Positions 1 to 7,206 of a stretch of 15,332 nt of DNA are shown here, piece by piece. The notes beneath the pieces were generated by a model. The model did not search any database and was not told the origin of the DNA. It saw nothing but the letters and a program-made list of their open reading frames with translations. Position numbers and translations under genes: made by a program. The stretch lies in assembly GCA_947175045.1 (NCBI GenBank), contig CAMWLH010000013.1:1-15332 (forward strand), read 5' to 3'. Origin of the DNA: an uncultured Clostridia bacterium. Lineage in GTDB: Bacteria > Bacillota > Clostridia > Oscillospirales > Ruminococcaceae. Each line of letters begins with the position of its first letter. Position 1 is the first letter of the stretch.

Positions 1-29
1 GCACTAAATATCTGTATGCTGAAAAGCAA

Positions 30-632
30 TTATTTAGAATACAACTCGATAATCAGGTGCTCTGCAATCTCAAAGTCGAGATCCTCACGCTGGAACGCAC
101 GGGTTACCTTTGCGGAAGCTGCCTCCTTATTTACGTCAAGCCACATGGGAACGAGTCTGCCGCCTGCTGTTTCAGCGATCTCCTCAAACTTCTTGCTCTT
201 CTTGCTCTTATCGCGCAGGGAGATAACGTCGCCTATCTTAACTCTGTAAGAAGGGATATCAACTCTCTTGCCGTTCACACAGAAATGACCGTGAGATACG
301 AGCTGACGAGCCTCACGACGGGTGGTTGCCATACCCATTCTGAAAACGATGTTGTCAAGACGTGACTCCAGAAGTCTGATAAGGTTCTCACCGGCGATGC
401 CCTCTTCCTTGGTAGCAAGCTCGTAATAGTGATAGAACTGCTTCTCGAGAACGCCGTAAACGAACTTCAGCTTCTGCTTCTCCTTCAGCTGAGAGCCGTA
501 CTCGGAAACCTTCTTGCGTCTGTTTCCGCCGGGGTTTCTCTTGGACTTCTTATTTTCGGAATAGCCCAGTACCGCGGGACTGATGTCCAGTGCCCTGCAC
601 TTTTTCAGAATAGGATCGCGATTTACTGCCAT
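30..632 (-). CDS. rpsD: 30S ribosomal protein S4
   Basis: S4 is a primary 16S rRNA binder that nucleates the 5' domain of the small subunit and contributes to decoding accuracy. The 200-residue product has the usual length. The N-terminal part carries the typical RDPILKKCRALDI and NPGGNRRKKVSEYG stretches, followed by the S4 RNA-binding domain at about residues 90-155 (SRLDNIVFRMGMATTRREAR, then the VSHGHFCVNGKRVDIPSYRV region). The N-terminus has only one cysteine, so the four-Cys zinc knuckle of some S4 proteins is absent (C-minus form). The ATG follows GGAGG with a 9-nt spacer. It is the last complete gene here; rpoA and rplQ are expected beyond the left edge. Two adjacent hairpins lie just upstream, in the rpsK-rpsD gap, and may be an S4 target. 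Identification is secure. Confidence 0.98.
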   Translation of the reverse strand: MAVNRDPILKKCRALDISPAVLGYSENKKSKRNPGGNRRKKVSEYGSQLKEKQKLKFVYGVLEKQFYHYYELATKEEGIAGENLIRLLESRLDNIVFRMGMATTRREARQLVSHGHFCVNGKRVDIPSYRVKIGDVISLRDKSKKSKKFEEIAETAGGRLVPMWLDVNKEAASAKVTRAFQREDLDFEIAEHLIIELYSK

Positions 633-662
633 TATAAATTTCCTCCGTTATTTCATCAAATA

Positions 663-700
663 TCGGTTCATCAACCGACGCCGAGTAAACGTAGCTCGGC
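663..700 (-). promoter_or_regulatory. Twin hairpins upstream of rpsD, possible S4 autoregulatory site
   Basis: The 92-nt gap between rpsK and rpsD holds two perfect stem-loops in the transcript, separated by a single base. The first (700-680) pairs GCCGAG with CTCGGC around a 9-nt loop. The second (678-663) pairs TCGGTT with AACCGA around the loop GATG. The rpsD ribosome binding site starts about 8 nt further on. S4 is known to repress its own synthesis by binding mRNA in several bacteria, and tandem, possibly coaxially stacked helices just before rpsD fit that idea. There is no U-run, so this is not an intrinsic terminator. The structure is read directly; the S4 role is inference. Confidence 0.45.
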
Positions 701-724
701 TCCAAATTCATGTTTTTCCTCGGA

Positions 725-1126
725 TTATACGCGTCTTCTCTTGGGAGGACGGCATCCGTTGTGGGGAATGGGGGTTACGTCCTTGATGAGCTTTACCTCA
801 AGCCCTGCCGCCTGAAGCGCTCTGATAGCCGCTTCGCGTCCTGAACCGGGTCCCTTTACGAAAACCTCAACGGTCTTGAGTCCGTGCTCCATCGCTGCCT
901 TTGCCGCAACGTCCGCCGCTGTCTGAGCCGCAAAAGGAGTGGATTTTCTCGAGCCTCTGAAGCCCAGTCCGCCCGCGCTTGCCCATGAGAGAGCGTTGCC
1001 CTGAAGGTCGGTGATGGTAACGATAGTGTTGTTAAAAGTAGACTGAATATGAGCCGCACCGTTTTCGATGTTCTTGCGCTCACGACGTCTGCGGATCACT
1101 TGCTTTCCGCCTTTGGCTGCTGCCAT
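725..1126 (-). CDS. rpsK: 30S ribosomal protein S11
   Basis: S11 sits on the platform of the small subunit near the E-site mRNA and helps join the head and platform. The product is 133 residues. After a short basic N-terminus it shows the family core [16 protein letters not shown] (about residues 26-41), then [20 protein letters not shown] and [19 protein letters not shown]. It ends with the hallmark [15 protein letters not shown]. The start follows AAAGGTGG at suitable distance. It lies 17 nt after rpsM, and a 92-nt structured gap separates it from rpsD. Nothing is odd in the protein. Confidence 0.98.
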   Translation of the reverse strand: MAAAKGGKQVIRRRRERKNIENGAAHIQSTFNNTIVTITDLQGNALSWASAGGLGFRGSRKSTPFAAQTAADVAAKAAMEHGLKTVEVFVKGPGSGREAAIRALQAAGLEVKLIKDVTPIPHNGCRPPKRRRV

Positions 1127-1143
1127 TTATATACCACCTTTCA

Positions 1144-1515
1144 TTACTTCTTCTTGTTCGCAATTGTCTTCTTGGGACCCTTGCGTGTTCTAGCGTTGGT
1201 CTTGGTGCGCTGTCCGCGAACGGGAAGCCCCTTGCGGTGACGCATTCCGCGATAGCAGTTGATCTCAACCAGACGCTTGATATCCAGAGCGACTTTTCTT
1301 CTAAGGTCGCCCTCTACGAGGTAGCCCTCGTGGTCGATAACGTCACGGATCTTTGCCTCCTCAACGTCGGACAGATCTCTGACGCGTGTATCGGGATTTA
1401 TTCCTGCTTTTGCCAGAATGTCGTTGGCGGTCTTTCTGCCTATGCCGTATACATAGGTAAGACCGATCTCAACGCGCTTTTCCTTGGGCAGGTCTACACC
1501 GGCGATTCTTGCCAT
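1144..1515 (-). CDS. rpsM: 30S ribosomal protein S13
   Basis: S13 is in the head of the small subunit, contacts the P-site tRNA and forms bridges to the 50S subunit. The 123-residue product starts [20 protein letters not shown], carries the helix-hairpin-helix-like stretch [17 protein letters not shown] (about residues 23-39), and has the conserved C-terminal [20 protein letters not shown] followed by a lysine-rich tail ending NKKK. It opens the classical alpha-operon block after rpmJ (28-nt gap). Start and length fit the family. Confidence 0.98.
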   Translation of the reverse strand: MARIAGVDLPKEKRVEIGLTYVYGIGRKTANDILAKAGINPDTRVRDLSDVEEAKIRDVIDHEGYLVEGDLRRKVALDIKRLVEINCYRGMRHRKGLPVRGQRTKTNARTRKGPKKTIANKKK

Positions 1516-1543
1516 TGTTTTTCCTCCTATCTTATATCAAGGC

Positions 1544-1657
1544 TTAGCCCTGTCTCTGCTTGTGCTTGGGTTCAACACAAATAACCATTACTTTGCCCTT
1601 GCGCTTGATGACCTTGCACTTGTCGCACATGGGCTTTACCGAAGGTCTTACTTTCAT
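1544..1657 (-). CDS. rpmJ: 50S ribosomal protein L36
   Basis: This short gene encodes 37 residues beginning [20 protein letters not shown]. The zinc-ribbon ligands of the C-plus form of L36 are all present: C11, C14, C27 and H32. L36 is the smallest 50S protein and binds 23S rRNA domain VI near the peptidyl-transferase side. The ATG is preceded by a strong AAAGGAGGG. Position between infA and rpsM is the standard one. The zinc form implies that a zinc-free paralogue elsewhere in the genome could replace it in zinc shortage, but none is visible here. Confidence 0.97.
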   Translation of the reverse strand: MKVRPSVKPMCDKCKVIKRKGKVMVICVEPKHKQRQG

Positions 1658-1690
1658 GAATTAACCCTCCTTTAAGGTTCTTTCTTGCTT

Positions 1691-1704
1691 GGGCGCTTTT
1701 GCCC
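1691..1704 (-). other. Small hairpin in the infA-rpmJ gap
   Basis: The 64-nt gap between infA and rpmJ contains a short stem-loop in the transcript, GGGC pairing with GCCC around six bases. The upstream GCCC at about 1714-1717 could pair with the same GGGC arm instead. Only four base pairs form in either state, so functional meaning is doubtful. Confidence 0.25.
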
Positions 1705-1721
1705 GTTCACCGTGAGGGCGG

Positions 1722-1940
1722 TTACTTGGCGCGCCATGTGATTCTTCCTTTTGTGAGGTCGTAGGGCGACATTTCCACGGTAACCTTATCACCGGGCAAA
1801 ATGCGAATGTAGTTCATTCTCAGCTTGCCGCTGATGTGTGCCAAAATCTGGTGACCGTTGGTTAGCTCTACCTTGAACTGTGCGTTCGGCAGCGCTTCCA
1901 GAATAACGCCTTCAACTTCCAATACATCTTCTTTAGACAA
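1722..1940 (-). CDS. infA: Translation initiation factor IF-1 (TTG start)
   Basis: IF-1 occupies the 30S A site during initiation and works with IF-2 and IF-3. The 72-residue product reads [20 protein letters not shown] at its start, then [20 protein letters not shown] and [20 protein letters not shown], which is the OB-fold of the family at its exact usual length. I chose the TTG at 1940. The GAGGAG inside the end of the upstream gene is about 10 nt before it, whereas the in-frame GTG at 1949 lies only 1 nt after that motif and would give a non-homologous MNSL extension. The upstream KOW stop codon TAG is separated from this TTG by one base, so translation is very probably coupled. Confidence 0.95.
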   Translation of the reverse strand: MSKEDVLEVEGVILEALPNAQFKVELTNGHQILAHISGKLRMNYIRILPGDKVTVEMSPYDLTKGRITWRAK

Positions 1941-1941
1941 G

Positions 1942-2196
1942 CTATTCACTCTCCTCGGCGATGCTTTGCTCGCGCAGCAAGCGAAGCGCTCTGCGCAGCC
2001 CTTTGTCCGTCAGCCCGGAAAGCTCTATCGAGCTTCCCGTCGCGCGGACGTGTCTGATGTTCTTTTTTTTCGGGGATATGAGCTTGCGCTCCTTTCCGTC
2101 GGCAATGTATACATAACCGTCGTCAGCTCCCGCAACGACGAACCATCCGCCGCCGTCATGCCCCGCGGAGCTTATTACGACCGTACCTATTTCCAT
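1942..2196 (-). CDS. KOW-domain RNA-binding protein (L14e/L6e/L27e-like)
   Basis: An 84-residue protein sits between map and infA, a slot where many Bacillota carry a small uncharacterised KOW protein related to the eukaryotic and archaeal L14e/L6e/L27e group. The KOW-like beta-barrel is seen at the N-terminus: [14 protein letters not shown], then [19 protein letters not shown] and [13 protein letters not shown] (about residues 3-51). The C-terminal third looks helical, basic then acidic ([20 protein letters not shown]). The map stop TGA and this ATG are one base apart, as are its own stop and the infA start, so all three genes should be translated as a coupled unit. RNA or ribosome binding is inferred from the fold; no function is established from this sequence. 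Confidence 0.85.
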   Translation of the reverse strand: MEIGTVVISSAGHDGGGWFVVAGADDGYVYIADGKERKLISPKKKNIRHVRATGSSIELSGLTDKGLRRALRLLREQSIAEESE

Positions 2197-2197
2197 A

Positions 2198-2953
2198 TCA
2201 ATGATGCTCCAGCGTCATTATCAGCGGCTCGGAATTGGTTATCGCCACGGTATGCTCAAAGTGGCAGCTCAGACTTCCGTCCGTTGTCACCACCGTCCAC
2301 TTGTCCCCCAAAATGTTTACCTCGGGGAAGTGGGAGTTCACCATCGGCTCGATAGCTATCGTCATGCCCGGGGTCAGTCTCGGCCCGCGGCCCGCTTTTC
2401 CGTAATTCGGAACCTCGGGATCCTCGTGCATCTCTCTGCCCACTCCGTGACCGATAAACTTCTTTACCACCGCGTAGCCATAGCTTTCAACGTGGGTCTG
2501 TACGGCGTGTGAGATATCGCCGACCCTATTGCCCGCTACCGCCTGCTCGATTCCCTTATACAGCGCTTCCTCCGTCGCCTTCATCAGGCGCTCCGCTTCC
2601 TCGGAGACCTTTCCCACACGGAAAGTCTTGGTGTTATCCCCCATAAAGCCGTCAAGCTCTGCGACGATGTCGCAGGAGATAATGTCCCCCTCTTTAAGAA
2701 TTTTCTTCTTGGAGGGTATTCCGTGGATAAGCTCCTCGTTGACGGAAAAGCAGTTGTGCCCCGGGAATCCGCCGTAGCCCTTGCAGGGCGAGTGCCCGCC
2801 GTGGGATACGATATAATCATTGACAATTCGGTCAAGCTCCCAGGTGGAAATTCCCGCGACCGCGTTCTTTCCCGCCTGAGCCAGCGCCTGCGCTGCGAGC
2901 TCTCCCGCCTTAAGCATGAGCTTAAGCTCGGTCGGATTTTTGATCTGAATCAT
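2198..2953 (-). CDS. map: Methionine aminopeptidase, type I
   Basis: Map removes the initiator methionine from new proteins whose second residue is small, after deformylation, in the cytosol. The 251-residue product has the type I length without an N-terminal zinc extension. All catalytic positions are visible: H77 in NEELIHGIP, metal ligands D95 and D106 (CDIVAELDGFMGDNTKTF), H169 in FIGHGVGREMHEDP, E202 in AIEPMV and E233 in CHFEHTVAIT. It follows adk by 24 nt, the arrangement common in Bacillota. The ATG has only a weak purine stretch (AAAGAG) before it, so expression may lean on coupling with adk. Confidence 0.97.
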   Translation of the reverse strand: MIQIKNPTELKLMLKAGELAAQALAQAGKNAVAGISTWELDRIVNDYIVSHGGHSPCKGYGGFPGHNCFSVNEELIHGIPSKKKILKEGDIISCDIVAELDGFMGDNTKTFRVGKVSEEAERLMKATEEALYKGIEQAVAGNRVGDISHAVQTHVESYGYAVVKKFIGHGVGREMHEDPEVPNYGKAGRGPRLTPGMTIAIEPMVNSHFPEVNILGDKWTVVTTDGSLSCHFEHTVAITNSEPLIMTLEHH

Positions 2954-2977
2954 ATTTCTCTTTTCTAAAAGGGACTG

Positions 2978-3610
2978 TCAGCCCTTGATAGCCGCCAGAG
3001 TCAGCTTCGACGTTTCCGCGATCTCTTCCTGACCCTCAACGGTGACCAGCTTGCCCTTTGCGGCATAGTAGTCCTTCAGGGGAGCGGTCTTTTCGTGATA
3101 GGTCGCAAGACGTGCCTTTACCGTTTCGGGCTTGTCGTCGATTCTCTGAACGACCTTTGCGCCGCACGCGTCGCAGACGCCCTCAACCTTGGTGGGTTTG
3201 TATTCGATATGGTAGGAGTTGCCGCAGCCCTCGCATACGCGTCTGCCGGACATTCTCGCCGTTATCTTTTCGTCGGGAACGTTTATCTCCACGACCTTGT
3301 CTATCTGAACGCCCATTTTATCCAGCGCCTCCGCCTGGGAAACGGTTCTGGGAAATCCGTCCAGAATAAAGCCGTTTTTCGCGTCGTCCTGCGCTATTCT
3401 GTCCTTAAGGATACCGATAACAACATCATCGGGAACAAGGTCGCCCCTGTCCATGCACTCCTTAGCCGCAAGACCCGCGGGAGTTCCGTTCTTGACCGCC
3501 TCGCGGAGCATATTTCCCGTAGATATCGCGGGAATATTCAGCTCTTTGCAGACAACCTCCGCCTGTGTTCCTTTACCTGCGCCCGGAGCGCCCAAAAAAA
3601 TCATATTCAT
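2978..3610 (-). CDS. adk: Adenylate kinase (zinc type)
   Basis: Adk converts ATP plus AMP to two ADP in the cytosol. The chosen ATG at 3610 gives 210 residues beginning MNMIFLGAPGAGKGT, with the P-loop at 7-15. An in-frame ATG 27 nt upstream exists, but AGGAGAATTTCT immediately precedes the 3610 start, and homologues begin here. STGNMLREAV at 30-39 is the AMP-binding region and DGFPRT at 84-89 the second nucleotide motif. The LID domain carries four cysteines (126, 129, 146, 149), so this is the zinc-stabilised form usual in Gram-positives. An 81-nt hairpin-rich gap separates it from secY. Confidence 0.97.
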   Translation of the reverse strand: MNMIFLGAPGAGKGTQAEVVCKELNIPAISTGNMLREAVKNGTPAGLAAKECMDRGDLVPDDVVIGILKDRIAQDDAKNGFILDGFPRTVSQAEALDKMGVQIDKVVEINVPDEKITARMSGRRVCEGCGNSYHIEYKPTKVEGVCDACGAKVVQRIDDKPETVKARLATYHEKTAPLKDYYAAKGKLVTVEGQEEIAETSKLTLAAIKG

Positions 3611-3630
3611 AGAAATTCTCCTGTTCATCT

Positions 3631-3680
3631 CTGTCACCCGCTGACAGCGGCTCGCCGCCGTGCCGAAGCACTTCGGCGAG
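3631..3680 (-). promoter_or_regulatory. Structured secY-adk intergenic segment with UUCG hairpin
   Basis: In the transcript, 3680-3651 folds as CTCGCCG paired with CGGCGAG, a 2x2 internal loop (AA opposite GG), then GTGC paired with GCAC closing a UUCG tetraloop. That is 11 base pairs in all, and C(UUCG)G is an exceptionally stable loop. Directly 3' are two overlapping alternatives. One is CCGC/GCGG (3650-3638). The other is CTGTCA/TGACAG (3647-3631), which ends about 12 nt before the adk ribosome binding site. There is no U-run, so this is not a standard terminator. mRNA processing, differential decay or an adk control element are possible but inferred. Confidence 0.5.
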
Positions 3681-3691
3681 AGCGCCTGCGC

Positions 3692-5038
3692 TTAATCCAG
3701 GAAGCCCGGGTGATGACGCATCATAATCTGGCTCTCCAGCGAACGAACGGTTTCAAGCGCAACGCCGACAACGATAAGCATCGTCGTACCGCCGAGGCTC
3801 ACGCCCGTCATTCCCGTGCAGAGAGAGAAGATTATTGGGAATATCGCGATAATTCCGAGGAATATCGCGCCGATAAGCGTAATCTTGTTGAGGGAGTTGT
3901 AGATGAAGTCCGACGTGGGCTTGCCGGGTCTGTAACCCGGGATAGCGCCGTTGTTCTTCTTGAGGTTGTTCGCTATCTCAACAGGATTATAGGAAATGGA
4001 AACGTAGAAATAGTTGAACGCGATGATCAGCACAAAGTAAATTACCGCGTAGGCGGGGCTGTTCTGGCTGAAAAATCTTACGAAGCCGTCCCAGAAGCTG
4101 TCCTTTGTGCCGTCAATGCCGAAAAAGTAGCAAATTGTCTGCGGCAGGCTCATAAGCGACATTGCGAAGATGATAGGCATAACGCCCGACATTGCAACCT
4201 TTATCGGTATATGAGTTGACTGACCGCCGTACATTTTTCTTCCGACAACCCGCTTTGCGTACTGGACCGGGATCCTGCGCTCCGCGTTTGTCATCAGAAT
4301 AACGAACCAGATCATCGCCGCAAAGATAATCACGATAATCGCCACAAAGATGATATTCTTCATATCCTCCTTGCACATATCTATAAAGTATCCTATCGTG
4401 TTGGGTATTCTCGAAACGATACCCGCGAAGAGTATCATAGAGATACCGTTGCCTATGCCCTTTTCGTTGATACGGTCGCCAAGCCAGATTATCAGCGAAG
4501 CGCCCGCCACAAAGCAGGATATTATAACAATTGCCGACAGAATAACCGAGAATGTGTCGCTGGTGGTATCGAAAACGTCGCCGTACTTCAGCACCGCGCG
4601 GTGGGGCGAGCCCTCGGCGTTTATGCCGTTCCTCAGCGTAAAGTAGAAAGCGGTCGCCTGGAATATCGCTATGCCCAGCGCAACAAATTTCGTTATCGTG
4701 TTGATTTTCTTTCTGCCCTCGTCGCCCTCTTTGGAGAGCTTCTCCAACGGAGGTATCGCGACCGTAAGCAGCTGGATGATGATCGACGCGTTGATATAAG
4801 GCGTGATTGACATCGCCAGCAGTGTTCCCCTTCCGAGCGAGCCGCCCGTCATGACATCGAGATAGTTAAGCAGCGAGGCGCCGCTCATCATTTCCGATAT
4901 GGAGCCGTTGTCAAGAAAAGGAACAAAGATGTTTGAGCCTAAGCGGAAAAGGATGATGATAAACAGTGTGTACAAAATCTTTTTACGCAGCTGAGTGTCA
5001 ACCCACGCATTGCGAAAGACTGAGAACATTCCGTTCAT
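3692..5038 (-). CDS. secY: Preprotein translocase subunit SecY
   Basis: SecY is the pore of the SecYEG translocon in the cytoplasmic membrane, exporting and inserting proteins with SecA or the ribosome. The 448-residue product is of normal length and has the ten hydrophobic segments of the family. The first spans about residues 21-40 (ILYTLFIIILFRLGSNIFVP). The conserved ITPYINASIIIQLL lies at 78-91 and the cytosolic loop EGDEGRKKIN at 104-113. PVEIANNLKKNNGAIPGYRPG, a well-conserved SecY segment with the essential-looking P-G-x-R-P-G, is in the later half. Its ATG overlaps the rplO stop by one base (TAATG), so the two are translationally coupled. The spc-operon position after L15 is standard. 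Confidence 0.98.
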   Translation of the reverse strand: MNGMFSVFRNAWVDTQLRKKILYTLFIIILFRLGSNIFVPFLDNGSISEMMSGASLLNYLDVMTGGSLGRGTLLAMSITPYINASIIIQLLTVAIPPLEKLSKEGDEGRKKINTITKFVALGIAIFQATAFYFTLRNGINAEGSPHRAVLKYGDVFDTTSDTFSVILSAIVIISCFVAGASLIIWLGDRINEKGIGNGISMILFAGIVSRIPNTIGYFIDMCKEDMKNIIFVAIIVIIFAAMIWFVILMTNAERRIPVQYAKRVVGRKMYGGQSTHIPIKVAMSGVMPIIFAMSLMSLPQTICYFFGIDGTKDSFWDGFVRFFSQNSPAYAVIYFVLIIAFNYFYVSISYNPVEIANNLKKNNGAIPGYRPGKPTSDFIYNSLNKITLIGAIFLGIIAIFPIIFSLCTGMTGVSLGGTTMLIVVGVALETVRSLESQIMMRHHPGFLD

Positions 5039-5481
5039 TACATCACCTCTGCCTTTCCGCCTGCCTTTTCAATTTTTTCCTGTGCCGCCGCGGTGAACTT
5101 GGCAGCCTTTACGGTCAAGCTCTTTGTAAGCTCGCCGTTGCCCAGAATTTTAATGCCGTCTTTAGCGTCCTTGATAGCGCCGCTCTCGATAAGAGCCGCA
5201 GCGTCAATGACCGCGCCGCTTTCAAAGCGCTTTTCAAGCTCGGAAACGTTTATGGCAGCATACTCCTTGGCGAAGATATTGTTAAAGCCTCTTTTAGGCA
5301 TTCTTCTCTGGAGAGGCATCTGACCGCCCTCGAAACCGGGTCTGATAGAGCCGCCCGAACGTGCCTTCTGTCCCTTATGACCCTTGCCTGCCGTCTTGCC
5401 GTTGCCGGAGCCGTGACCGCGTCCGATGCGCTTAACGTCCTTTACAGAGCCATAAGCGGGCTGTAATTCGTGTAGCTTCAT
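5038..5481 (-). CDS. rplO: 50S ribosomal protein L15
   Basis: L15 is a late-assembling 50S protein with a long extended N-terminal arm reaching into 23S rRNA. With the ATG at 5481 it has 147 residues, the usual size, beginning [16 protein letters not shown] four codons upstream falls inside the Shine-Dalgarno-like AGGGGTG and is unlikely to be used. The glycine- and lysine-rich arm [20 protein letters not shown] is followed by [20 protein letters not shown], both hallmarks. Its stop overlaps the secY start. A 62-nt gap with one hairpin separates it from rpmD. Confidence 0.97.
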   Translation of the reverse strand: MKLHELQPAYGSVKDVKRIGRGHGSGNGKTAGKGHKGQKARSGGSIRPGFEGGQMPLQRRMPKRGFNNIFAKEYAAINVSELEKRFESGAVIDAAALIESGAIKDAKDGIKILGNGELTKSLTVKAAKFTAAAQEKIEKAGGKAEVM

Positions 5482-5518
5482 ACTGGTTTGCACCCCTAGT
5501 AAATTTTAGAATTGTGTA

Positions 5519-5534
5519 GACGCAATTGAGCGTC
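5519..5534 (-). other. Hairpin in the rpmD-rplO gap
   Basis: GACGC pairs with GCGTC around the six-base loop TCAATT in the transcript. It is a modest five-pair stem in an A/T-rich 62-nt gap, with no U-run following. Function unknown. Confidence 0.3.
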
Positions 5535-5543
5535 ATAAGATAA

Positions 5544-5720
5544 TCAAACCTCTTCAACCTTTACCAGGTGAGCGATAGTCTTGATCTTTCCCTTTGTAGC
5601 CTCGTTGTCGGGCTGAGTTGTTACAGAATTAACCTTGCGCAGTCCAAGAGAATACGCGGTGGCAATCTGATTCTTCTTGCAGCTGTTCAACGAGCGTACA
5701 AGCGTTATTTTAAGAGCCAT
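5544..5720 (-). CDS. rpmD: 50S ribosomal protein L30
   Basis: This 58-residue gene is easily missed because of its size. It begins MALKITLVRSLNSCKKNQIA and continues with TAYSLGLRKVNSV and a basic stretch ATKGKIKTIAHLVKVEE, which matches the short bacterial L30 (ferredoxin-like fold, 23S rRNA binding). The ATG is preceded by AAAGGA at 9 nt. It lies 20 nt after rpsE and before rplO, the canonical S5-L30-L15 order. The family length is about 58-60, so it is complete. Confidence 0.97.
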   Translation of the reverse strand: MALKITLVRSLNSCKKNQIATAYSLGLRKVNSVTTQPDNEATKGKIKTIAHLVKVEEV

Positions 5721-5740
5721 TGTATTTCTTCCTTTCGCGC

Positions 5741-6241
5741 TTAGCCTAAAATTTCCTTGACCGACTTGCCTCTCAGCGCGGCAACCTCCTCCGCTGTTCT
5801 CAGCGAAGTCAGACCCTGCATGGTTGCGCGTACAACGTTGCAGGGGTTATTGGAGCGCAGGGACTTTGTACGGATGTTCTTTATGCCTGCCATCTCGATA
5901 ACCGCACGAACGGGACCGCCCGCGATAACGCCGGTACCCTCGGGAGCGGGACGCATCAGAACAGCGCCTGCGCCGAATTTGCCCGTGATCTCGTGGGGAA
6001 TGGTAGTTCCCTTGAGAGCGATCTTCTTAAGATTCTTCTTAGCGTCCTCAATGCCCTTGCGGATAGCGTCGGGAACCTCGTTGGACTTGCCCATGCCGAA
6101 GCCGACTGTGCCGTTGCCGTCGCCGACAACCACCAGCGCGGAGAACTTCATGATACGTCCGCCTTTAACGGTCTTGGAAACACGGTTGATGTATACAACC
6201 TTTTCCTGAAGCTCGTTTTCGTTTACTTCCATATTTGCCAA
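5741..6241 (-). CDS. rpsE: 30S ribosomal protein S5 (TTG start)
   Basis: S5 lies at the mRNA entry and decoding side of the 30S subunit, where mutations affect fidelity. The 166-residue product has the N-terminal S5 RNA-binding domain ([20 protein letters not shown], then [20 protein letters not shown]) and the C-terminal domain with [20 protein letters not shown] and [17 protein letters not shown] chose the TTG at 6241 because AGGAGG is 7 nt before it. The next in-frame ATG (6232) would be 16 nt away. The resulting [14 protein letters not shown] start resembles S5 homologues. It sits 15 nt after rplR. Confidence 0.96.
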   Translation of the reverse strand: MANMEVNENELQEKVVYINRVSKTVKGGRIMKFSALVVVGDGNGTVGFGMGKSNEVPDAIRKGIEDAKKNLKKIALKGTTIPHEITGKFGAGAVLMRPAPEGTGVIAGGPVRAVIEMAGIKNIRTKSLRSNNPCNVVRATMQGLTSLRTAEEVAALRGKSVKEILG

Positions 6242-6256
6242 GTTTGTCCCTCCTTA

Positions 6257-6616
6257 TCAGAAATTAAGTCCGCCTTCTCTTGCGCCCTCGGCGAGAGCAG
6301 CAACTCTGCCGTGGTACACATAGCCGCCTCTGTCGAATACGACATCGGTGATACCTGCCGCCTTAGCCTTTTCGGCTATCATCAGACCAACCTTCTTGGC
6401 AGCCTCTACGTTTCCGCCGTAGCCGTCAAAGCCCTTTTCGGTGGAGGAAGCCGCGGCAAGCGTAACGCCCTTTACGTCGTCAATGATCTGCGCGTAAATA
6501 TGCTGAGAAGAACGGAAAACATTAAGTCTCGGGCACTCCGCAGTGCCGTTGATCTTTCCGCGGACGCGCTTGTGACGGCGCAGTCTGCTCTTATTTTTAT
6601 CAATGCTTTTAACCAT
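6257..6616 (-). CDS. rplR: 50S ribosomal protein L18
   Basis: L18 binds 5S rRNA together with L5 and helps dock it in the central protuberance. The 119-residue product starts [20 protein letters not shown], with the basic N-terminal arm, then [18 protein letters not shown], and ends with the conserved [20 protein letters not shown] and [14 protein letters not shown] lies 10 nt before the ATG. Between rplF and rpsE as expected. Confidence 0.98.
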   Translation of the reverse strand: MVKSIDKNKSRLRRHKRVRGKINGTAECPRLNVFRSSQHIYAQIIDDVKGVTLAAASSTEKGFDGYGGNVEAAKKVGLMIAEKAKAAGITDVVFDRGGYVYHGRVAALAEGAREGGLNF

Positions 6617-6643
6617 TTCGTTTCAGTCCTTTCATACCGGGGA

Positions 6644-7189
6644 TTATTTCTTACCCTTACCCGCTTTACCTTCCTTGCGGCGGATAACTTCGTCGGCGTA
6701 CTTGATTCCCTTGCCCTTATACGGCTCGGGGGGACGCTTGCCTCTTATCTCGGAAGCATACTGTCCTACTTTCTGCTTGTCGATACCCGTAACAATGATC
6801 TTGTTGGGAGCGGGAACCTCCAGCTTTACGTCGTCGGTATCCGAAACGGTTACCTGGTGCGAGAAGCCGAGATTCATTACGACGTCCTTGCCGTTCTTCT
6901 GGCATCTGAAGCCGACGCCGTTGATTTCAAGCTCCTTCTTGAAGCCTTCGGTAACGCCCACAACCATGTTGTTGATAAGCGTTCTTGTGAGACCGTGGAG
7001 CGATTTGCTGATGTTTTCGTCATCGGGACGGGTAACGATTATCTCGCTGCCCTCCTGCTTGATGGATATAATTTTGTTGAATTCCCTTGTGAGGGAACCC
7101 TTGGGACCCTTTACCGTAACAACAGAGCCGTCGATTTTTACATCAACGCCTGCGGGAACAGTAATAGGCTTTTTACCGATTCTGGACAT
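6644..7189 (-). CDS. rplF: 50S ribosomal protein L6
   Basis: L6 lies at the base of the L7/L12 stalk next to the sarcin-ricin loop where elongation factors dock. With the ATG at 7189 the protein has 181 residues starting [20 protein letters not shown]. An in-frame start eight codons upstream is rejected because AAGGAGGAATAGTAAT is directly before 7189. The duplicated L6 fold is seen, with the conserved C-terminal [20 protein letters not shown] around residues 150-169. The tail is lysine- and glycine-rich ([10 protein letters not shown]). Confidence 0.97.
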   Translation of the reverse strand: MSRIGKKPITVPAGVDVKIDGSVVTVKGPKGSLTREFNKIISIKQEGSEIIVTRPDDENISKSLHGLTRTLINNMVVGVTEGFKKELEINGVGFRCQKNGKDVVMNLGFSHQVTVSDTDDVKLEVPAPNKIIVTGIDKQKVGQYASEIRGKRPPEPYKGKGIKYADEVIRRKEGKAGKGKK

Positions 7190-7206
7190 ATTACTATTCC
7201 TCCTTA

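Noticed and set aside
1..29. Start of rpoA after rpsD
   Set aside because: Only 29 bases remain past the rpsD stop, with no ribosome binding site or start codon, so rpoA cannot be annotated here.
3631..3680. secY-adk hairpins as a transcription terminator
   Set aside because: Stable stem but no U-run afterwards, and adk-map-infA follow immediately without any promoter I can find.
3095..4219. Plus-strand ORF (374 codons) antisense to adk and secY
   Set aside because: Shadow of adk and secY; the product is charged, with no family resemblance.
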